Source: Afipia sp. Root123D2 (GTDB taxonomy: Bacteria > Pseudomonadota > Alphaproteobacteria > Rhizobiales > Xanthobacteraceae). Taken from it: 64,000 nt of DNA. Positions 11,167 to 20,888 of this stretch are shown here, piece by piece; positions within the stretch are counted from its first letter, which is position 1, and each line of letters begins with the position of its first letter. Below the pieces are notes generated by a model that ran no database searches, was not told where the DNA came from, and was given only the letters and a program-made list of their open reading frames with translations. Both the position numbers and the translations under genes were made by a program. Location of the stretch: contig NZ_LMDP01000003.1 of assembly GCF_001425835.1 (NCBI RefSeq), forward strand, positions 628,001 through 692,000, given 5' to 3'.

Positions 11167-12708
11167 ATGATCCGCCATCTCGTCACCGTCTCGTCCGGCA
11201 CGCTGACCTCGCGAATCCTGGGATTCGTGCGCGACGCGCTGATTGCCGCATTGCTCGGTGCCGGTGCCATCGCGGACGCTTTTCTGGTCGCATTTCAGTT
11301 CATTAATGTCGCACGGCGGATGCTCGCCGAAGGCGCGCTGAACGCCGCTCTGGTACCCGGCTATCTGCGGGTTCGCGAAGCCGACGGTCAGAGCGCCGCA
11401 GCAGCCTTCGCCGGGCGTGTGATGGGAACACTCACATTGATCCTGGTGGCGATCGGCGCGATTCTCGGCCTGTTGATGCCGCTGGTCGTGACGCTGCTGG
11501 CACCGGGATTCAATGGTCAGCCGACACTGGATCTCGCTGTCACCGACGCCCGATTGATGCTGCCTTATTTCGCTTTCGTCGCCCCGGTCTCGGTGATGAT
11601 GGGCGTGCTGAACGCCGAGCATCGCTTCACGCTCAGCGCTTTCTCGCCCGTGCTTTTCAATATCGTTTTGATCGGCGCCATGATCGGCCTGATGATATGG
11701 CCGCACGATGCAACATTCGCATCGCACGTCATCGCCGGCACAGTGGGTGTCGCCGGTTGCCTGCAAACCCTCATCCTGATCCAGCGCCGGCCGCGCCGCG
11801 ACGGCCTCGCCTCGCCGCTGCGGATCGCGTTCGACGCTGACATGCGCGGCTTTTTGCGCAAGGCAGTGCCCGGCATGATCGCCAATTCCGGACCGCAATT
11901 GCTGATCGTCGCCGGTGCGATCATCGCGTCATCATCGCCCGCCGCCGTGTCATGGCTGTATTTCGCCAACCGCCTGATCGAATTGCCGGTCGGCGTCGTC
12001 GGTGTCGCGATGGGTACCGTTCTGGTGCCGACGATGACCCGCGCGGTCCACGACCGTGACAAGGATGCGCTGGTGCAGACCGAGTCGCGCGGACTGGAGC
12101 TTGCGATCGGCCTCGCCCTGCCTGCGACCCTCGGCCTGATGGCACTCGGCGAGATGATCGTCCGGGTGCTGTTCGAACACGGCGCGTTCACCGCCAGCGA
12201 TACCAGATCCACAGCGGCGGCACTGGCGATGCTGGCGCTCGGCCTGCCGGCCCATGTGCTGGTCAAGACGCTGGCGCCTGCTTTCTTCGCGCGCGACAAC
12301 ACCATGACGCCGCTGGTCGCGACGCTGGCCGGCGTCGCGGTCGCGGTTGTTGCGGCGTCGATACTCGGTTCGCGCTTCGGCGCCAACGGCGTCGCCGCCA
12401 GTATTGCGCTGGCAAGCTGGTTCAGCGCAGCACTGCTGCTCAGGAATGGTGCTTCGACCTTCGGCTTTTCCTTCGATGCCGTGGCGCGCCGGCGGCTGCC
12501 GCGTATCGTATTTTCGGCCGCGACAATGGGCGCCGCCCTGGCGCTTGCGAATACCTTCGTCTCCCCGGTCACCGCGCAGGCCGATCTCGTCGCGCAGCTC
12601 TTTATTCTCGGCGGGCTTATCGCCGGCGGGATCTCGTTCTATGCGCTGCTGCTGGAGCTGTTCGGCGTGGTGCGCTGGACCAAGGCGATCGGCGACTTGC
12701 GCGGATAA
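11167..12708 (+). CDS. murJ: MurJ/MviN lipid II flippase
   Basis: Polytopic membrane protein that flips lipid II across the inner membrane for peptidoglycan synthesis. It has 513 residues with about 14 hydrophobic segments. Family motifs are the N-terminal SGTLTSRILGFVRDALIA, RRMLAEGALNAALVPGY, and central GVVGVAMGTVLVPTM. The ATG at 11167 (MIRHLVTVSSG) fits the family start; the frame is open for 22 more codons upstream but those residues are not hydrophobic. trpS follows after 69 bases and may be co-transcribed. Confidence 0.97.
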   Translation: MIRHLVTVSSGTLTSRILGFVRDALIAALLGAGAIADAFLVAFQFINVARRMLAEGALNAALVPGYLRVREADGQSAAAAFAGRVMGTLTLILVAIGAILGLLMPLVVTLLAPGFNGQPTLDLAVTDARLMLPYFAFVAPVSVMMGVLNAEHRFTLSAFSPVLFNIVLIGAMIGLMIWPHDATFASHVIAGTVGVAGCLQTLILIQRRPRRDGLASPLRIAFDADMRGFLRKAVPGMIANSGPQLLIVAGAIIASSSPAAVSWLYFANRLIELPVGVVGVAMGTVLVPTMTRAVHDRDKDALVQTESRGLELAIGLALPATLGLMALGEMIVRVLFEHGAFTASDTRSTAAALAMLALGLPAHVLVKTLAPAFFARDNTMTPLVATLAGVAVAVVAASILGSRFGANGVAASIALASWFSAALLLRNGASTFGFSFDAVARRRLPRIVFSAATMGAALALANTFVSPVTAQADLVAQLFILGGLIAGGISFYALLLELFGVVRWTKAIGDLRG

Positions 12709-12777
12709 AGCGCGCGTGGCAAGTCACCGGCACGGCACCGGCCGTACCAATCGGATTTCCCTCAAGGGACAGCAGAC

Positions 12778-13812
12778 ATGACGATCGAGCGGGTTTTTTC
12801 AGGCGTCCAGCCGACGGGCAATCTTCACCTCGGCAACTATCTCGGCGCCATCGTGAATTTCGTGAAGCTGCAGGACACCCACAACTGCATCTATTGCGTG
12901 GTGGATATGCACGCGATCACGGTCTGGCAGGACCCGGCGGAACTGACGCGCAACATCCGCGAAGTGACGGCAGCCTTCATCGCCGCCGGCATCGACCCCA
13001 AGAAGCATATCGTCTTCAATCAGAGCCAGGTGTCGGCCCACGCCGAACTCGCCTGGGTGTTCAACTGCGTCGCGCGTCTCGGCTGGCTCAACCGCATGAC
13101 CCAGTTCAAGGAGAAGGCCGGCAAGGATCGCGAGAACGCCTCCGTCGGCCTCTATGCGTATCCGAACCTGATGGCGGCTGACATTCTGGTCTATCGCGCG
13201 ACCCACGTTCCGGTCGGTGAGGATCAGAAGCAGCACCTCGAACTGGCGCGCGACATCGCGCAGAAATTCAACAACGATTTTTCGGAATCGATCGGCGCGC
13301 ACGGCTTCAACGACAAGTTCTTCCCGCAACCCGAGCCTCTGATCACCGGCCCGGCGACGCGCGTGATGTCGCTGCGTGACGGCACCAAGAAGATGTCGAA
13401 GTCCGATCCTTCGGATTATTCGCGGATCAACCTGACTGACGACGCCGACGGCATCGCGCAGAAAATCCGCAAGGCCAAAACCGATCCGGAGCCACTGCCA
13501 TCGGAAGAAAAAGGTCTCGAGACGCGTCCGGAAGCCGACAATCTCGTCGGCATCTACGCCGCGCTCGCAGGCAAGGCCAAGACGGACGTGTTGCGCGATT
13601 TCGGCGGCGGACAGTTCTCCGGCTTCAAATCGGCATTAGTCGATCTCGCCGTCGACAAGCTCGGCCCGATCGGTGCCGAGATGAAAAAACTGACGCAGGA
13701 TCCGGCCTATGTCGATTCGGTGCTGACCGATGGTGCGTCGCGTGCGAACGTCATTGCATCCGAAACCATGAATGCGGTGAAGGACATCGTCGGATTCATT
13801 CGCGCGAAATGA
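12778..13812 (+). CDS. trpS: Tryptophanyl-tRNA synthetase
   Basis: Class I aminoacyl-tRNA synthetase charging tRNA-Trp. The 344 residues contain the HIGH-type motif as HLGN at residues 17-20 ([17 protein letters not shown]) and KMSKS at 205-209. The region [16 protein letters not shown] is typical of bacterial TrpRS. It follows murJ, an order seen in related alphaproteobacteria. Confidence 0.98.
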   Translation: MTIERVFSGVQPTGNLHLGNYLGAIVNFVKLQDTHNCIYCVVDMHAITVWQDPAELTRNIREVTAAFIAAGIDPKKHIVFNQSQVSAHAELAWVFNCVARLGWLNRMTQFKEKAGKDRENASVGLYAYPNLMAADILVYRATHVPVGEDQKQHLELARDIAQKFNNDFSESIGAHGFNDKFFPQPEPLITGPATRVMSLRDGTKKMSKSDPSDYSRINLTDDADGIAQKIRKAKTDPEPLPSEEKGLETRPEADNLVGIYAALAGKAKTDVLRDFGGGQFSGFKSALVDLAVDKLGPIGAEMKKLTQDPAYVDSVLTDGASRANVIASETMNAVKDIVGFIRAK

Positions 13813-13954
13813 GTCCGCGCGAGCGGCCGCCGTGCAATGCAGCGGCTTGTTCCACGGCACAATTGAATTCAACTGCAAGCACTTTTCGCGGCTTGTCGTT
13901 GGCACGTGCATCGTGGCAGCATGAGGCCCGGTTCGTTTCAGCACCAGGGGATGC

Positions 13955-14449
13955 ATGAGCACCAAACGGCGAAGTTACGAGTCGGGGCACAAGCCAAAAT
14001 GTCTCGTGATCGTTGACGACACTCCGGAATGCGATCGCGCGGTGTATTATGCAAGCCGCTGGGCGGTGCGCATCGGCGGTGGCGTGGTGATGCTGCGCGT
14101 GATCGAAACCGAAGACCGCAACCAGCAATGGCTCGGCGTCGCCGACATCATGCGCGCGGAAGCCGAGGAAAGCGCGAACGCGGCGCTCGACCGCGCCTCG
14201 GGCCGCGCCAACGGCATCGCCGCGATTACGCCGGAGCGGGTTATCCGTGAAGGCGATCCGGGCAAGGAGATTCTCGACGTCATCGACAAGGATGTCGACA
14301 TTTCGATGCTGGTGCTGGCCGCCGCCGTGGGTGCCGAGGGTCCCGGCCCGATCATCACGACATTGGCGCGAACCGCCGGCAACTTTCCGATCCCGCTCAC
14401 CGTCATCCCCGGCAATCTGACCGACGAGGACATCGACGGGCTCTCATAG
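13955..14449 (+). CDS. Universal stress protein (UspA) family
   Basis: A 164-residue single-domain Usp protein. It starts with a basic tail and then KCLVIVDDTPECDRAVYYASRWA, the strand-Asp-x-S/T-like N-terminus of the family. The C-terminal part LVLAAAVGAEGPGPIITTLA aligns with the nucleotide loop, but the canonical G-2x-G-9x-G-S/T is incomplete, so ATP binding is doubtful. It lies between trpS and the NifU-like gene, an order I recall from Bradyrhizobium-group genomes. Specific role unknown. Confidence 0.88.
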   Translation: MSTKRRSYESGHKPKCLVIVDDTPECDRAVYYASRWAVRIGGGVVMLRVIETEDRNQQWLGVADIMRAEAEESANAALDRASGRANGIAAITPERVIREGDPGKEILDVIDKDVDISMLVLAAAVGAEGPGPIITTLARTAGNFPIPLTVIPGNLTDEDIDGLS

Positions 14450-14596
14450 CGACGGTATTCAAGGCCCTCTCCGGGCTGCCGGGAACAGGTGGCTTTGAGG
14501 CTCTTGATTCGTGCTTTTGGCCTCGCCATCTGCTAAAGGAGCCCTGTTCAATCCCGAACACGCCGGCCTTGAACCGGCGATGAGCCGGAGATCATT

Positions 14597-15166
14597 ATGT
14601 TCATCCAGACCGAAGCGACCCCAAATCCCGCGACCCTGAAGTTTATTCCCGGGCGAACCGTGCTCGACAACGGCACCATGGAATTCACCGACCGTGACGC
14701 CGCCCAGCGTTCACCGCTGGCCGCCAAGCTATTCGACATTCCCGGCGTTACCGGCGTGTTCTACGGCTACGACTTCGTGACTGTGACCCGCGACGACAGC
14801 GACTGGCAGCATCTGAAGCCGGCCATTCTTGGCGTCATCATGGAACACTACATGTCCGGCGCGCCGCTGCTGGCGGATGGCGACGAAGGACACACCGCAA
14901 GCGCCGAGGAATTTTTCAACGAGGCTGACGCCGAAACGGTCGCCATCATCAAGGACCTGATCGAGACGCGCGTTCGTCCCGCGGTCGCCAATGACGGCGG
15001 CGACATCACCTTCCGCGGCTTCAAGGACGGTATCGTCTTTCTCGACATGAAGGGCTCCTGCGCCGGCTGTCCGTCGTCCACCGCGACCCTGAAGCACGGT
15101 ATCCAGAACCTGCTCAAGCATTTCGTGCCGGATGTCGTCGAGGTTCGCCCGATGGAAATGGCCTGA
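14597..15166 (+). CDS. NifU-like Fe-S scaffold/carrier protein (Nfu type)
   Basis: The 189 residues combine an N-terminal Nfu domain (MFIQTEATPNPATLKFIPG) with a C-terminal NifU domain whose CxxC, C155 and C158 in GSCAGCPSS, binds a 4Fe-4S cluster for transfer to target enzymes. This is the common alphaproteobacterial Nfu carrier, not the nitrogen-fixation NifU, which has an additional N-terminal IscU-like domain. It ends just before a terminator-like hairpin. Confidence 0.95.
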   Translation: MFIQTEATPNPATLKFIPGRTVLDNGTMEFTDRDAAQRSPLAAKLFDIPGVTGVFYGYDFVTVTRDDSDWQHLKPAILGVIMEHYMSGAPLLADGDEGHTASAEEFFNEADAETVAIIKDLIETRVRPAVANDGGDITFRGFKDGIVFLDMKGSCAGCPSSTATLKHGIQNLLKHFVPDVVEVRPMEMA

Positions 15167-15192
15167 CCGATCCAAATCGGCCGAAATTCGCG

Positions 15193-15222
15193 GGGGCAGG
15201 CGCCATAACGCTTGCCCCTTTT
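15193..15222 (+). terminator. Intrinsic terminator after the Nfu gene
   Basis: GGGGCAGGCG at 15193-15202 pairs with CGCTTGCCCC at 15209-15218 (one G-U), with a 6-base loop, followed by TTTT. It lies 27 bases after the stop. Confidence 0.75.
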
Positions 15223-15371
15223 GCGTTTCGACGGCAGGTTGCCGGAAGATAGCGTTGTCAAGCGAAGTGGGGACCGGTTCGCGTGAAGAAAACGCGTCAA
15301 AACAAAAACCTAAAACGTCGCTTCTGATTCTGTCGGAAGCGGTGGGCTTTAGCGGCTGCTGGCTTTTTTGA

Positions 15372-16058
15372 ATGCTTGTTCTCGCAATCGATACAGCGCT
15401 GGATTCCTGCGCCGCCGCGGTGCTGGATACCCGAACGCGAAAATTCCTCGCGCAGGAAGCCCTGCCGATGAAGCGCGGCCACGCTGAAGCGCTGATGCCG
15501 CTGATCGCGCGGGTGATGGCGCAGTTCGGTGCAGGCTTCGACGCGCTCGATCGCATCGCCGTGACCACCGGGCCGGGCAGCTTTACCGGCCTGCGCGTCG
15601 GTATCTCGGCGGCACGCGGACTGGCGCTGGCTGCCGGCAAGGAGGTGGTGGGACTGACGACTCTGACGGCCTATGCTGCGCCGCAGGTCAGCGAACAGCA
15701 TGACACTGCGATTCTGGCCGCAATCGATGCTCGTCATGACCATGTATATTATCAGGTGGTGACGGGTAACGGATCGACGCTGGTGAATCCGACCGTGGCG
15801 CCGATCGACGAGACATTCGACGCGGCGCGTTTCGGCCCCTTGCGCATCGTCGGCAATGCCGCACAGATCATCGCCGACCGCTGGCCCCCGCAGGCGGAAA
15901 AGCCGGTTTTGGTCGACCCGCAGCCCGCACCCGACATCGCCTGGGTGGCGTGGGGCGGTGCTCTGGCCGATCCCGCATCCGCATTGCCGAAGCCATTTTA
16001 TTTGCGCGCGCCGGACGCGAAGCCGAAGTCGGAGTGGGCCGCGGAGCCGCGAAGCTGA
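15372..16058 (+). CDS. tsaB: TsaB, t6A37 tRNA modification protein
   Basis: TsaB is the partner of TsaD and TsaE in making threonylcarbamoyl-adenosine at position 37 of ANN-decoding tRNAs. The 228 residues have the ASKHA fold: MLVLAIDTALDSCAAAV at the start and the signature GPGSFTGLRVGISAARGLALA near residues 60-80. The stop overlaps the rimI start (TGATG), indicating translational coupling. TsaE is encoded about 38 kb away in a fused gene. Confidence 0.95.
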   Translation: MLVLAIDTALDSCAAAVLDTRTRKFLAQEALPMKRGHAEALMPLIARVMAQFGAGFDALDRIAVTTGPGSFTGLRVGISAARGLALAAGKEVVGLTTLTAYAAPQVSEQHDTAILAAIDARHDHVYYQVVTGNGSTLVNPTVAPIDETFDAARFGPLRIVGNAAQIIADRWPPQAEKPVLVDPQPAPDIAWVAWGGALADPASALPKPFYLRAPDAKPKSEWAAEPRS

Positions 16059-16564
16059 TGGCGACGTGGCTGTCCGATCTCGCTGCCCGCATCATGCCGC
16101 GGGCATCGACCACGACGCGGGCGATCGAGCCCGCGACATTACGCGATGCATCGGCGCTGTCCGCACTGCATCGCGCCTCGTTTCATCGCGGCTGGGGTAC
16201 CGGCGAATTCGAGCAGATGCTATCCGAGCGCAATATACTCGCCCATCGCCTGCGGCTCGGCGGACACATGGCGGGCTTCATCATTTCGCGCATCGCGGCG
16301 GATGAAGCGGAAATCCTGTCAGTCGCGATCGACGCAAAATATCGCGGGCGCGGGTTGTCGCGCGATCTGCTGCGCACACACCTTGGATACCTCGCCGGCC
16401 ACGGCCTCAAGACCGTGTTTCTGGAGGTTGAGGAAAACAACCGCCCGGCGCGCGCGCTCTACGAACGGGCCGGATTCCAGACCGTCGGGCACCGCGAACG
16501 ATATTACAAGGATGCCGGCGGCGAGCAATTGAACGCATTAGTAATGAAGCGCGACTTGTCGTAG
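16058..16564 (+). CDS. rimI: RimI-type ribosomal protein S18-alanine N-acetyltransferase
   Basis: A 168-residue GNAT acetyltransferase. The acetyl-CoA motif A appears as ILSVAIDAKYRGRGLSRDLL, and VEENNRPARALYERAGF is the RimI-type C-terminal signature. The ATG at 16058 overlaps the tsaB stop; the frame runs open further upstream inside tsaB but that part is shadow. Pairing with tsaB is the usual bacterial arrangement. Confidence 0.93.
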   Translation: MATWLSDLAARIMPRASTTTRAIEPATLRDASALSALHRASFHRGWGTGEFEQMLSERNILAHRLRLGGHMAGFIISRIAADEAEILSVAIDAKYRGRGLSRDLLRTHLGYLAGHGLKTVFLEVEENNRPARALYERAGFQTVGHRERYYKDAGGEQLNALVMKRDLS

Positions 16565-16590
16565 TCGGCGCACGGTGGCAAAATAAGATC

Positions 16591-17040
16591 ATGACAGCCC
16601 TGAAATCCGTTCCCTCTCAACATCCGACGGACATCGAGACGCGCTGCGCTGCAACCGGCATGCGCATGACCGAGCAACGCCGCGTGATTGCGCGCGTGCT
16701 GGCTGAAACCGCCGACCATCCGGATGTCGAGGAACTCTATCGGCGCTGCGTCGCTGTCGACGACAAGATCTCGATTTCAACGGTTTATCGCACCGTTAAG
16801 CTGTTCGAAGATGCCGGCATCATCGAACGTCACGATTTCCGCGAGGGCCGTGCCCGCTACGAGCCGGTGCCGGACAATCATCACGACCACCTCATCAATC
16901 TGCGCGACGGACAGGTGATCGAGTTCACCTCCGACCAGATCGAAAAGCTGCAAGCCGAGATCGCCCGCAAGCTCGGCTACAAGCTGGTGGACCACCGGCT
17001 GGAGCTTTATTGCGTCCCGCTGGACGACGACGGCGCTTGA
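16591..17040 (+). CDS. fur: Fur-family metal-dependent repressor (Fur/Mur)
   Basis: A 149-residue Fur-family winged-helix repressor. The DNA-binding half has GMRMTEQRRVIARVLAETADHPDVEELYRR and SISTVYRTVKLFEDAGIIE. The metal-binding part has DNHHDHLINLRDGQVIEF, where E. coli Fur has cysteines; this Cys-less form is usual in alphaproteobacteria, in which the homologue often responds to manganese (Mur) or iron. The Bradyrhizobium group has Irr as the main iron regulator, also present here at 41.4 kb. The stop overlaps the following TTG start. Confidence 0.93.
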   Translation: MTALKSVPSQHPTDIETRCAATGMRMTEQRRVIARVLAETADHPDVEELYRRCVAVDDKISISTVYRTVKLFEDAGIIERHDFREGRARYEPVPDNHHDHLINLRDGQVIEFTSDQIEKLQAEIARKLGYKLVDHRLELYCVPLDDDGA

Positions 17041-17723
17041 GCTATTCCAAACATTACGATCTTGTCATCTTTGACTGCGACGGCGTGCTGGTCGACAGCG
17101 AGGTGATTTCCTGCCGCGTCCATGCCGAGGTGCTGACGCGCCATGGCTACCCCATCACAGCGGAACAGGTCCGCCAGCGATTCCTCGGCCGCTCGGCGCG
17201 CGACGCGAATCTCGACATCGAACGCGAACTGGGACGCCCACTGCCCGAAGCCTACGATGCCGAGCGGCGTGACGCCCTGCTGGCAGCACTGGCCTCATCG
17301 GTCGACGCGATCCCGCACATTGCGCACGCGCTCGATGGCATTACGATTCCTGTCTGCGTGGCCTCGAGCGGCGCGCACGACAAGATCTTCACCACACTGA
17401 CGCGCGCCGGGCTCCATGCACGCTTTTCACCGCACATCTTTTCCGCGTCGCAGGTCGCCCGAAGCAAGCCGGCGCCCGATCTGTTCCTGTTTGTGGCGGA
17501 ACAAATGCGCGTCGCACCCGGCCGCTGCCTCGTGATCGAAGACAGCATATCCGGCGTCACCGCTGCAAGGGCGGCCGGCATGACGGCGATCGGTTTCACC
17601 GGCGGCAGCCATTGCCGCCCCGGCGACGCCGACAACCTGCTGGCGGCAGGCGCCGCAACGGTGATCGCGGATATGCGGGCACTCCCGGCCCTGATCCCTG
17701 AAACCGTGCCCGAACCGCAGTGA
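17037..17723 (+). CDS. HAD-superfamily phosphatase (beta-phosphoglucomutase-like subfamily)
   Basis: A 228-residue HAD hydrolase with all four motifs: I, VIFDCDGVLVDSE; II, CVASSG; III, the lysine of RSKPAPDLF; IV, VIEDSISGVTAARAAGM. There is no suitable ATG. The best start is TTG at 17037, overlapping the fur stop as TTGA; another TTG lies at 17010. The substrate is unknown (sugar phosphates are typical). Coupling to fur suggests a shared transcript. Confidence 0.88.
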   Translation: MSYSKHYDLVIFDCDGVLVDSEVISCRVHAEVLTRHGYPITAEQVRQRFLGRSARDANLDIERELGRPLPEAYDAERRDALLAALASSVDAIPHIAHALDGITIPVCVASSGAHDKIFTTLTRAGLHARFSPHIFSASQVARSKPAPDLFLFVAEQMRVAPGRCLVIEDSISGVTAARAAGMTAIGFTGGSHCRPGDADNLLAAGAATVIADMRALPALIPETVPEPQ

Positions 17724-17839
17724 AATCCGCTCGGTTGAGCTTGTTCCACAAACGTTCCGGCCGCTGGATTTCGCGGGCCATTCCCTATATCTGATGCTGC
17801 AACAGGCGGTCCGGTTTCCGCCGCCGCTTCAAGGGTTCA

Positions 17840-19243
17840 ATGAGTACGCCCCGCAAGGTGCATATCAAGTCATACGGCTGTCAGATGAATGTCTACGATG
17901 CACAACGCATGGTGGACACGCTGGCGCCGGAAGGATTCGTGGAGACCCAGAACCCGGATGACGCCGATCTGGTGATCCTCAACACCTGCCACATCCGCGA
18001 AAAGGCATCCGAGAAAGTCTATTCGGAACTCGGGCGCTTGCGCGTCGTCAAGGACGAAGCCGCGCGCAATGGCCGCGCCATGAATATCGCAGTCGCCGGC
18101 TGCGTCGCCCAGGCCGAAGGCGAGGAGATCATTCGCCGTGCACCCACGGTCGACATCGTGGTCGGCCCGCAAAGCTATCACCACCTGCCGCAATTGCTGG
18201 CGCGCGCGCGAAGCGACGGCCGCGCGATCGAAACCGAATTCCCGATCGAGGATAAATTCGCCTCGCTGCCGCAACCGAAGGCAACCGCCATCCGCGCGCG
18301 CGGCATCTCCTCGTTTGTCACCGTGCAGGAAGGTTGCGACAAGTTCTGCACCTTCTGCGTCGTGCCCTATACGCGCGGCATGGAAGTGTCGCGGCCGGTC
18401 GCGCGCATCATCGACGATATCACGCGCCTCGCGGACAATGGCGTGCGCGAGATCACGTTGATCGGGCAGAACGTCAACGCCTATCACGGCGAGGGACCGG
18501 ACGGTGCGACCTGGTCGCTCGGCCAGCTTCTGCATCGCGTTGCAACGATTCCCGGCGTCGCACGGTTGCGTTACTCGACCAGCCATCCACGTGACGTCGA
18601 CGACGCGCTGATCGAGGCACATCGCGACATTCCGGCGGTGATGCCGTTCGTCCATCTTCCGGTCCAGTCGGGCTCCGACCGGATTCTGGCGGCTATGAAC
18701 CGCAAGCATACCGCCGCTGACTACCGCCGGGTCATCGACCGGTTTCGCCATGCGCGCGAAGACATTGCCTTCTCCTCGGATTTTATCGTGGGGTTTCCCA
18801 CCGAGAGTGAGGAAGATTTTGCGGCGACCCTCGCGCTGGTGGCGCAAATCGGCTACGCTGGCGCCTATTCGTTCAAGTACTCGCCCCGGCCGGGAACGCC
18901 GGCGGCGGACATGCGGGAGACGGTGACGACAACGACGATGGATCATCGATTGGCGCGGCTTCAGGATTTGATCGACAGCCAGCAAGCAGCCTTCAATGCT
19001 GCCGCCATCGGCAAGACCGTCGATGTCCTGTTCGAACGTCCCGCACGCAACCCCGGTCAGATCGTCGGCCGAACCGCTTACTTGCAACCTGCGCATGTCA
19101 TGGCGTCGCCCGACATCGTCGGTCAGGTGTTGCCTGTCAGCATCCAAAGCCTCGAACGCTACAGCCTGATCGGCGCGCTGGCCGTGCCGGCGCAGCCGCC
19201 CCAAACTCACACCTCCAACTCCTTAGCCTCCACGGGAGCCTGA
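17840..19243 (+). CDS. miaB: MiaB, tRNA-2-methylthio-N6-isopentenyladenosine synthase
   Basis: Radical SAM methylthiotransferase modifying i6A37 of tRNA. The N-terminal UPF0004 cluster cysteines are C14 ([11 protein letters not shown]), C50 ([18 protein letters not shown]) and C88 (GCVAQAEG). The radical-SAM CxxxCxxC is C166, C170 and C173 in [18 protein letters not shown]-terminal TRAM domain follows; total 467 residues. It opens the miaB-phoH-ybeY-corC-lnt run. Confidence 0.98.
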   Translation: MSTPRKVHIKSYGCQMNVYDAQRMVDTLAPEGFVETQNPDDADLVILNTCHIREKASEKVYSELGRLRVVKDEAARNGRAMNIAVAGCVAQAEGEEIIRRAPTVDIVVGPQSYHHLPQLLARARSDGRAIETEFPIEDKFASLPQPKATAIRARGISSFVTVQEGCDKFCTFCVVPYTRGMEVSRPVARIIDDITRLADNGVREITLIGQNVNAYHGEGPDGATWSLGQLLHRVATIPGVARLRYSTSHPRDVDDALIEAHRDIPAVMPFVHLPVQSGSDRILAAMNRKHTAADYRRVIDRFRHAREDIAFSSDFIVGFPTESEEDFAATLALVAQIGYAGAYSFKYSPRPGTPAADMRETVTTTTMDHRLARLQDLIDSQQAAFNAAAIGKTVDVLFERPARNPGQIVGRTAYLQPAHVMASPDIVGQVLPVSIQSLERYSLIGALAVPAQPPQTHTSNSLASTGA

Positions 19244-19247
19244 ACCC

Positions 19248-20330
19248 TTGCCGAAAAGCGCATCGGATTCGCCTGCACTCGCTCCCGGCCGCAAGACCGA
19301 CCGTGACCTTCCTTCCCAGCATGAGACGCAGATTGTCGTCGCCTTCGACGACAATCGCACCGCGTCGGCGCTGGTCGGCCCTTACGGACAGCACTTGGCA
19401 CTGATCGAGCGCCGGCTCGGCGTTGTCGCGGATTCACGCGGCAATCACATCACCATTGCCGGATCGCGCGATACCTGCGATGCCGCCCGGCGCGTGCTCG
19501 AAACGCTCTATGAGCAGGCCGCGCGCGGGCACGAAGTATCTCAAGGCGATGTGGATGGCGCGATCCGCGCGGTCCTGGCGCAGGGATCGCTGTTCGAGTT
19601 CAATCCCAGGGCACCGGACGCCAAGCCGTCCGAACCGAAAACATCGAAATCCGCCTTCGAGGAGATCAACCTGCGCAAGCGGCCGGTGCGAGCCCGCACC
19701 GCGGCGCAGGATTCCTACATCCGCGCCCTCAAGCGCAACGAACTGGTGTTCGGCATCGGCCCCGCAGGAACCGGGAAAACCTGGCTCGCGGTCGCGCAGG
19801 CGTGCCAGCTGTTCGAACGCAAGGAAGTCGACCGCATCATCCTGTCGCGCCCGGCCGTCGAAGCCGGCGAACGCCTCGGCTTTCTGCCTGGCGACATGCG
19901 CGAGAAGGTCGACCCCTATCTGCGCCCGATCTACGATGCACTTTACGATCTGATGGATGCGCGTGTGGTCGAGCGCGCGCTGCAAAGCGGCGAGATCGAA
20001 ATCGCACCGCTCGCCTTCATGCGCGGGCGTACCCTGACCAACGCCGCGATCATTCTCGACGAAGCGCAGAACACCACATCGATGCAGATGAAGATGTTCC
20101 TGACTCGTCTTGGCGAAAACAGCCGGATGATCGTCACCGGCGACCCGAGCCAGGTCGACCTGCCGAACGGCCAGCCGTCGGGGCTGGCGGAAGCGGCGAA
20201 ATTGCTCGATGGCGTCGAAGGCATCGCGCAGGTAAAATTCACCGCCGAAGACGTGATCCGCCACGAACTGGTGGCGCGGATCGTCGCCGCGTATGAAGGC
20301 GCGCCGCAGCGCCCGGTTCCGGGCAAGTGA
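19248..20330 (+). CDS. PhoH-like ATPase
   Basis: A 360-residue PhoH (YbeZ-type) NTPase that cooperates with YbeY in RNA metabolism. Walker A is GIGPAGTGKTWLAVAQA near residues 165-180, Walker B is ILDEAQNTT, and MIVTGDPSQVDLP is the third family motif. The start is a TTG at 19248, four bases after the miaB stop, with GGGAG at 19233-19237 as ribosome site. No ATG lies in the N-terminal region. ybeY follows after 27 bases. Confidence 0.95.
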   Translation: MPKSASDSPALAPGRKTDRDLPSQHETQIVVAFDDNRTASALVGPYGQHLALIERRLGVVADSRGNHITIAGSRDTCDAARRVLETLYEQAARGHEVSQGDVDGAIRAVLAQGSLFEFNPRAPDAKPSEPKTSKSAFEEINLRKRPVRARTAAQDSYIRALKRNELVFGIGPAGTGKTWLAVAQACQLFERKEVDRIILSRPAVEAGERLGFLPGDMREKVDPYLRPIYDALYDLMDARVVERALQSGEIEIAPLAFMRGRTLTNAAIILDEAQNTTSMQMKMFLTRLGENSRMIVTGDPSQVDLPNGQPSGLAEAAKLLDGVEGIAQVKFTAEDVIRHELVARIVAAYEGAPQRPVPGK

Positions 20331-20357
20331 TGCCGATACCGCGCGCCGATTGAACTG

Positions 20358-20888
20358 ATGCGAAGAAACACTGGACCGATGGTATCCCTCGCCCCACCAG
20401 CAACCGAAGTCCTCGTCACGGCGGACTGCTGGCAGAGTGAAAGCGACGCCGAGACGATCGTTCACCGCGCGATCGAAGCGGCAGCTGCCATGGTCGACGC
20501 CCCGACCGCCGATGCGGAACTCGCCGTCATGCTGACCGACGACGATGGCATCCGCACCCTGAACCGCAACTGGCGCAACCTCGACAAGCCGACCAACGTG
20601 CTGTCGTTTCCAGCGCTCCAGCCGGAAACAGCGCCGGGCCCCGACGATGCGCCGCGGATGCTCGGCGACATCGCGATCGCCTATCAGACGACCCGCGCCG
20701 AGGCGGACGCCGAGCACAAGCTGTTCGCGCATCATCTCAGCCATCTCGCCGTCCATGGCTTCCTGCATCTGATCGGCTACGATCATGAAACCGATGCTGA
20801 AGCAGAGACGATGGAAAGCCTTGAGCGCGAGATTCTCGCTCACCTCGGCATTCCCGATCCTTATGCTCACAACGACCGGATGAACTAG
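20358..20888 (+). CDS. ybeY: YbeY endoribonuclease / rRNA maturation factor
   Basis: Zinc-dependent RNase in 16S rRNA 3' maturation and ribosome quality control. The 176 residues contain the H-x3-H-x5-H-type zinc motif in AVHGFLHLIGYDHE and the central LNRNWRNLDKPTNVLSFP. The ATG at 20358 is used; an internal ATG at 20379 is an alternative. It is followed without a gap by the GTG of corC. Confidence 0.96.
   Translation: MRRNTGPMVSLAPPATEVLVTADCWQSESDAETIVHRAIEAAAAMVDAPTADAELAVMLTDDDGIRTLNRNWRNLDKPTNVLSFPALQPETAPGPDDAPRMLGDIAIAYQTTRAEADAEHKLFAHHLSHLAVHGFLHLIGYDHETDAEAETMESLEREILAHLGIPDPYAHNDRMN

Noticed and set aside
14561-14579. CGCCGG...CCGGCG hairpin before the Nfu gene as a riboswitch or terminator
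   Set aside because: Only a 6-bp stem without T run, near the ribosome site; too common in GC-rich DNA to support a claim.
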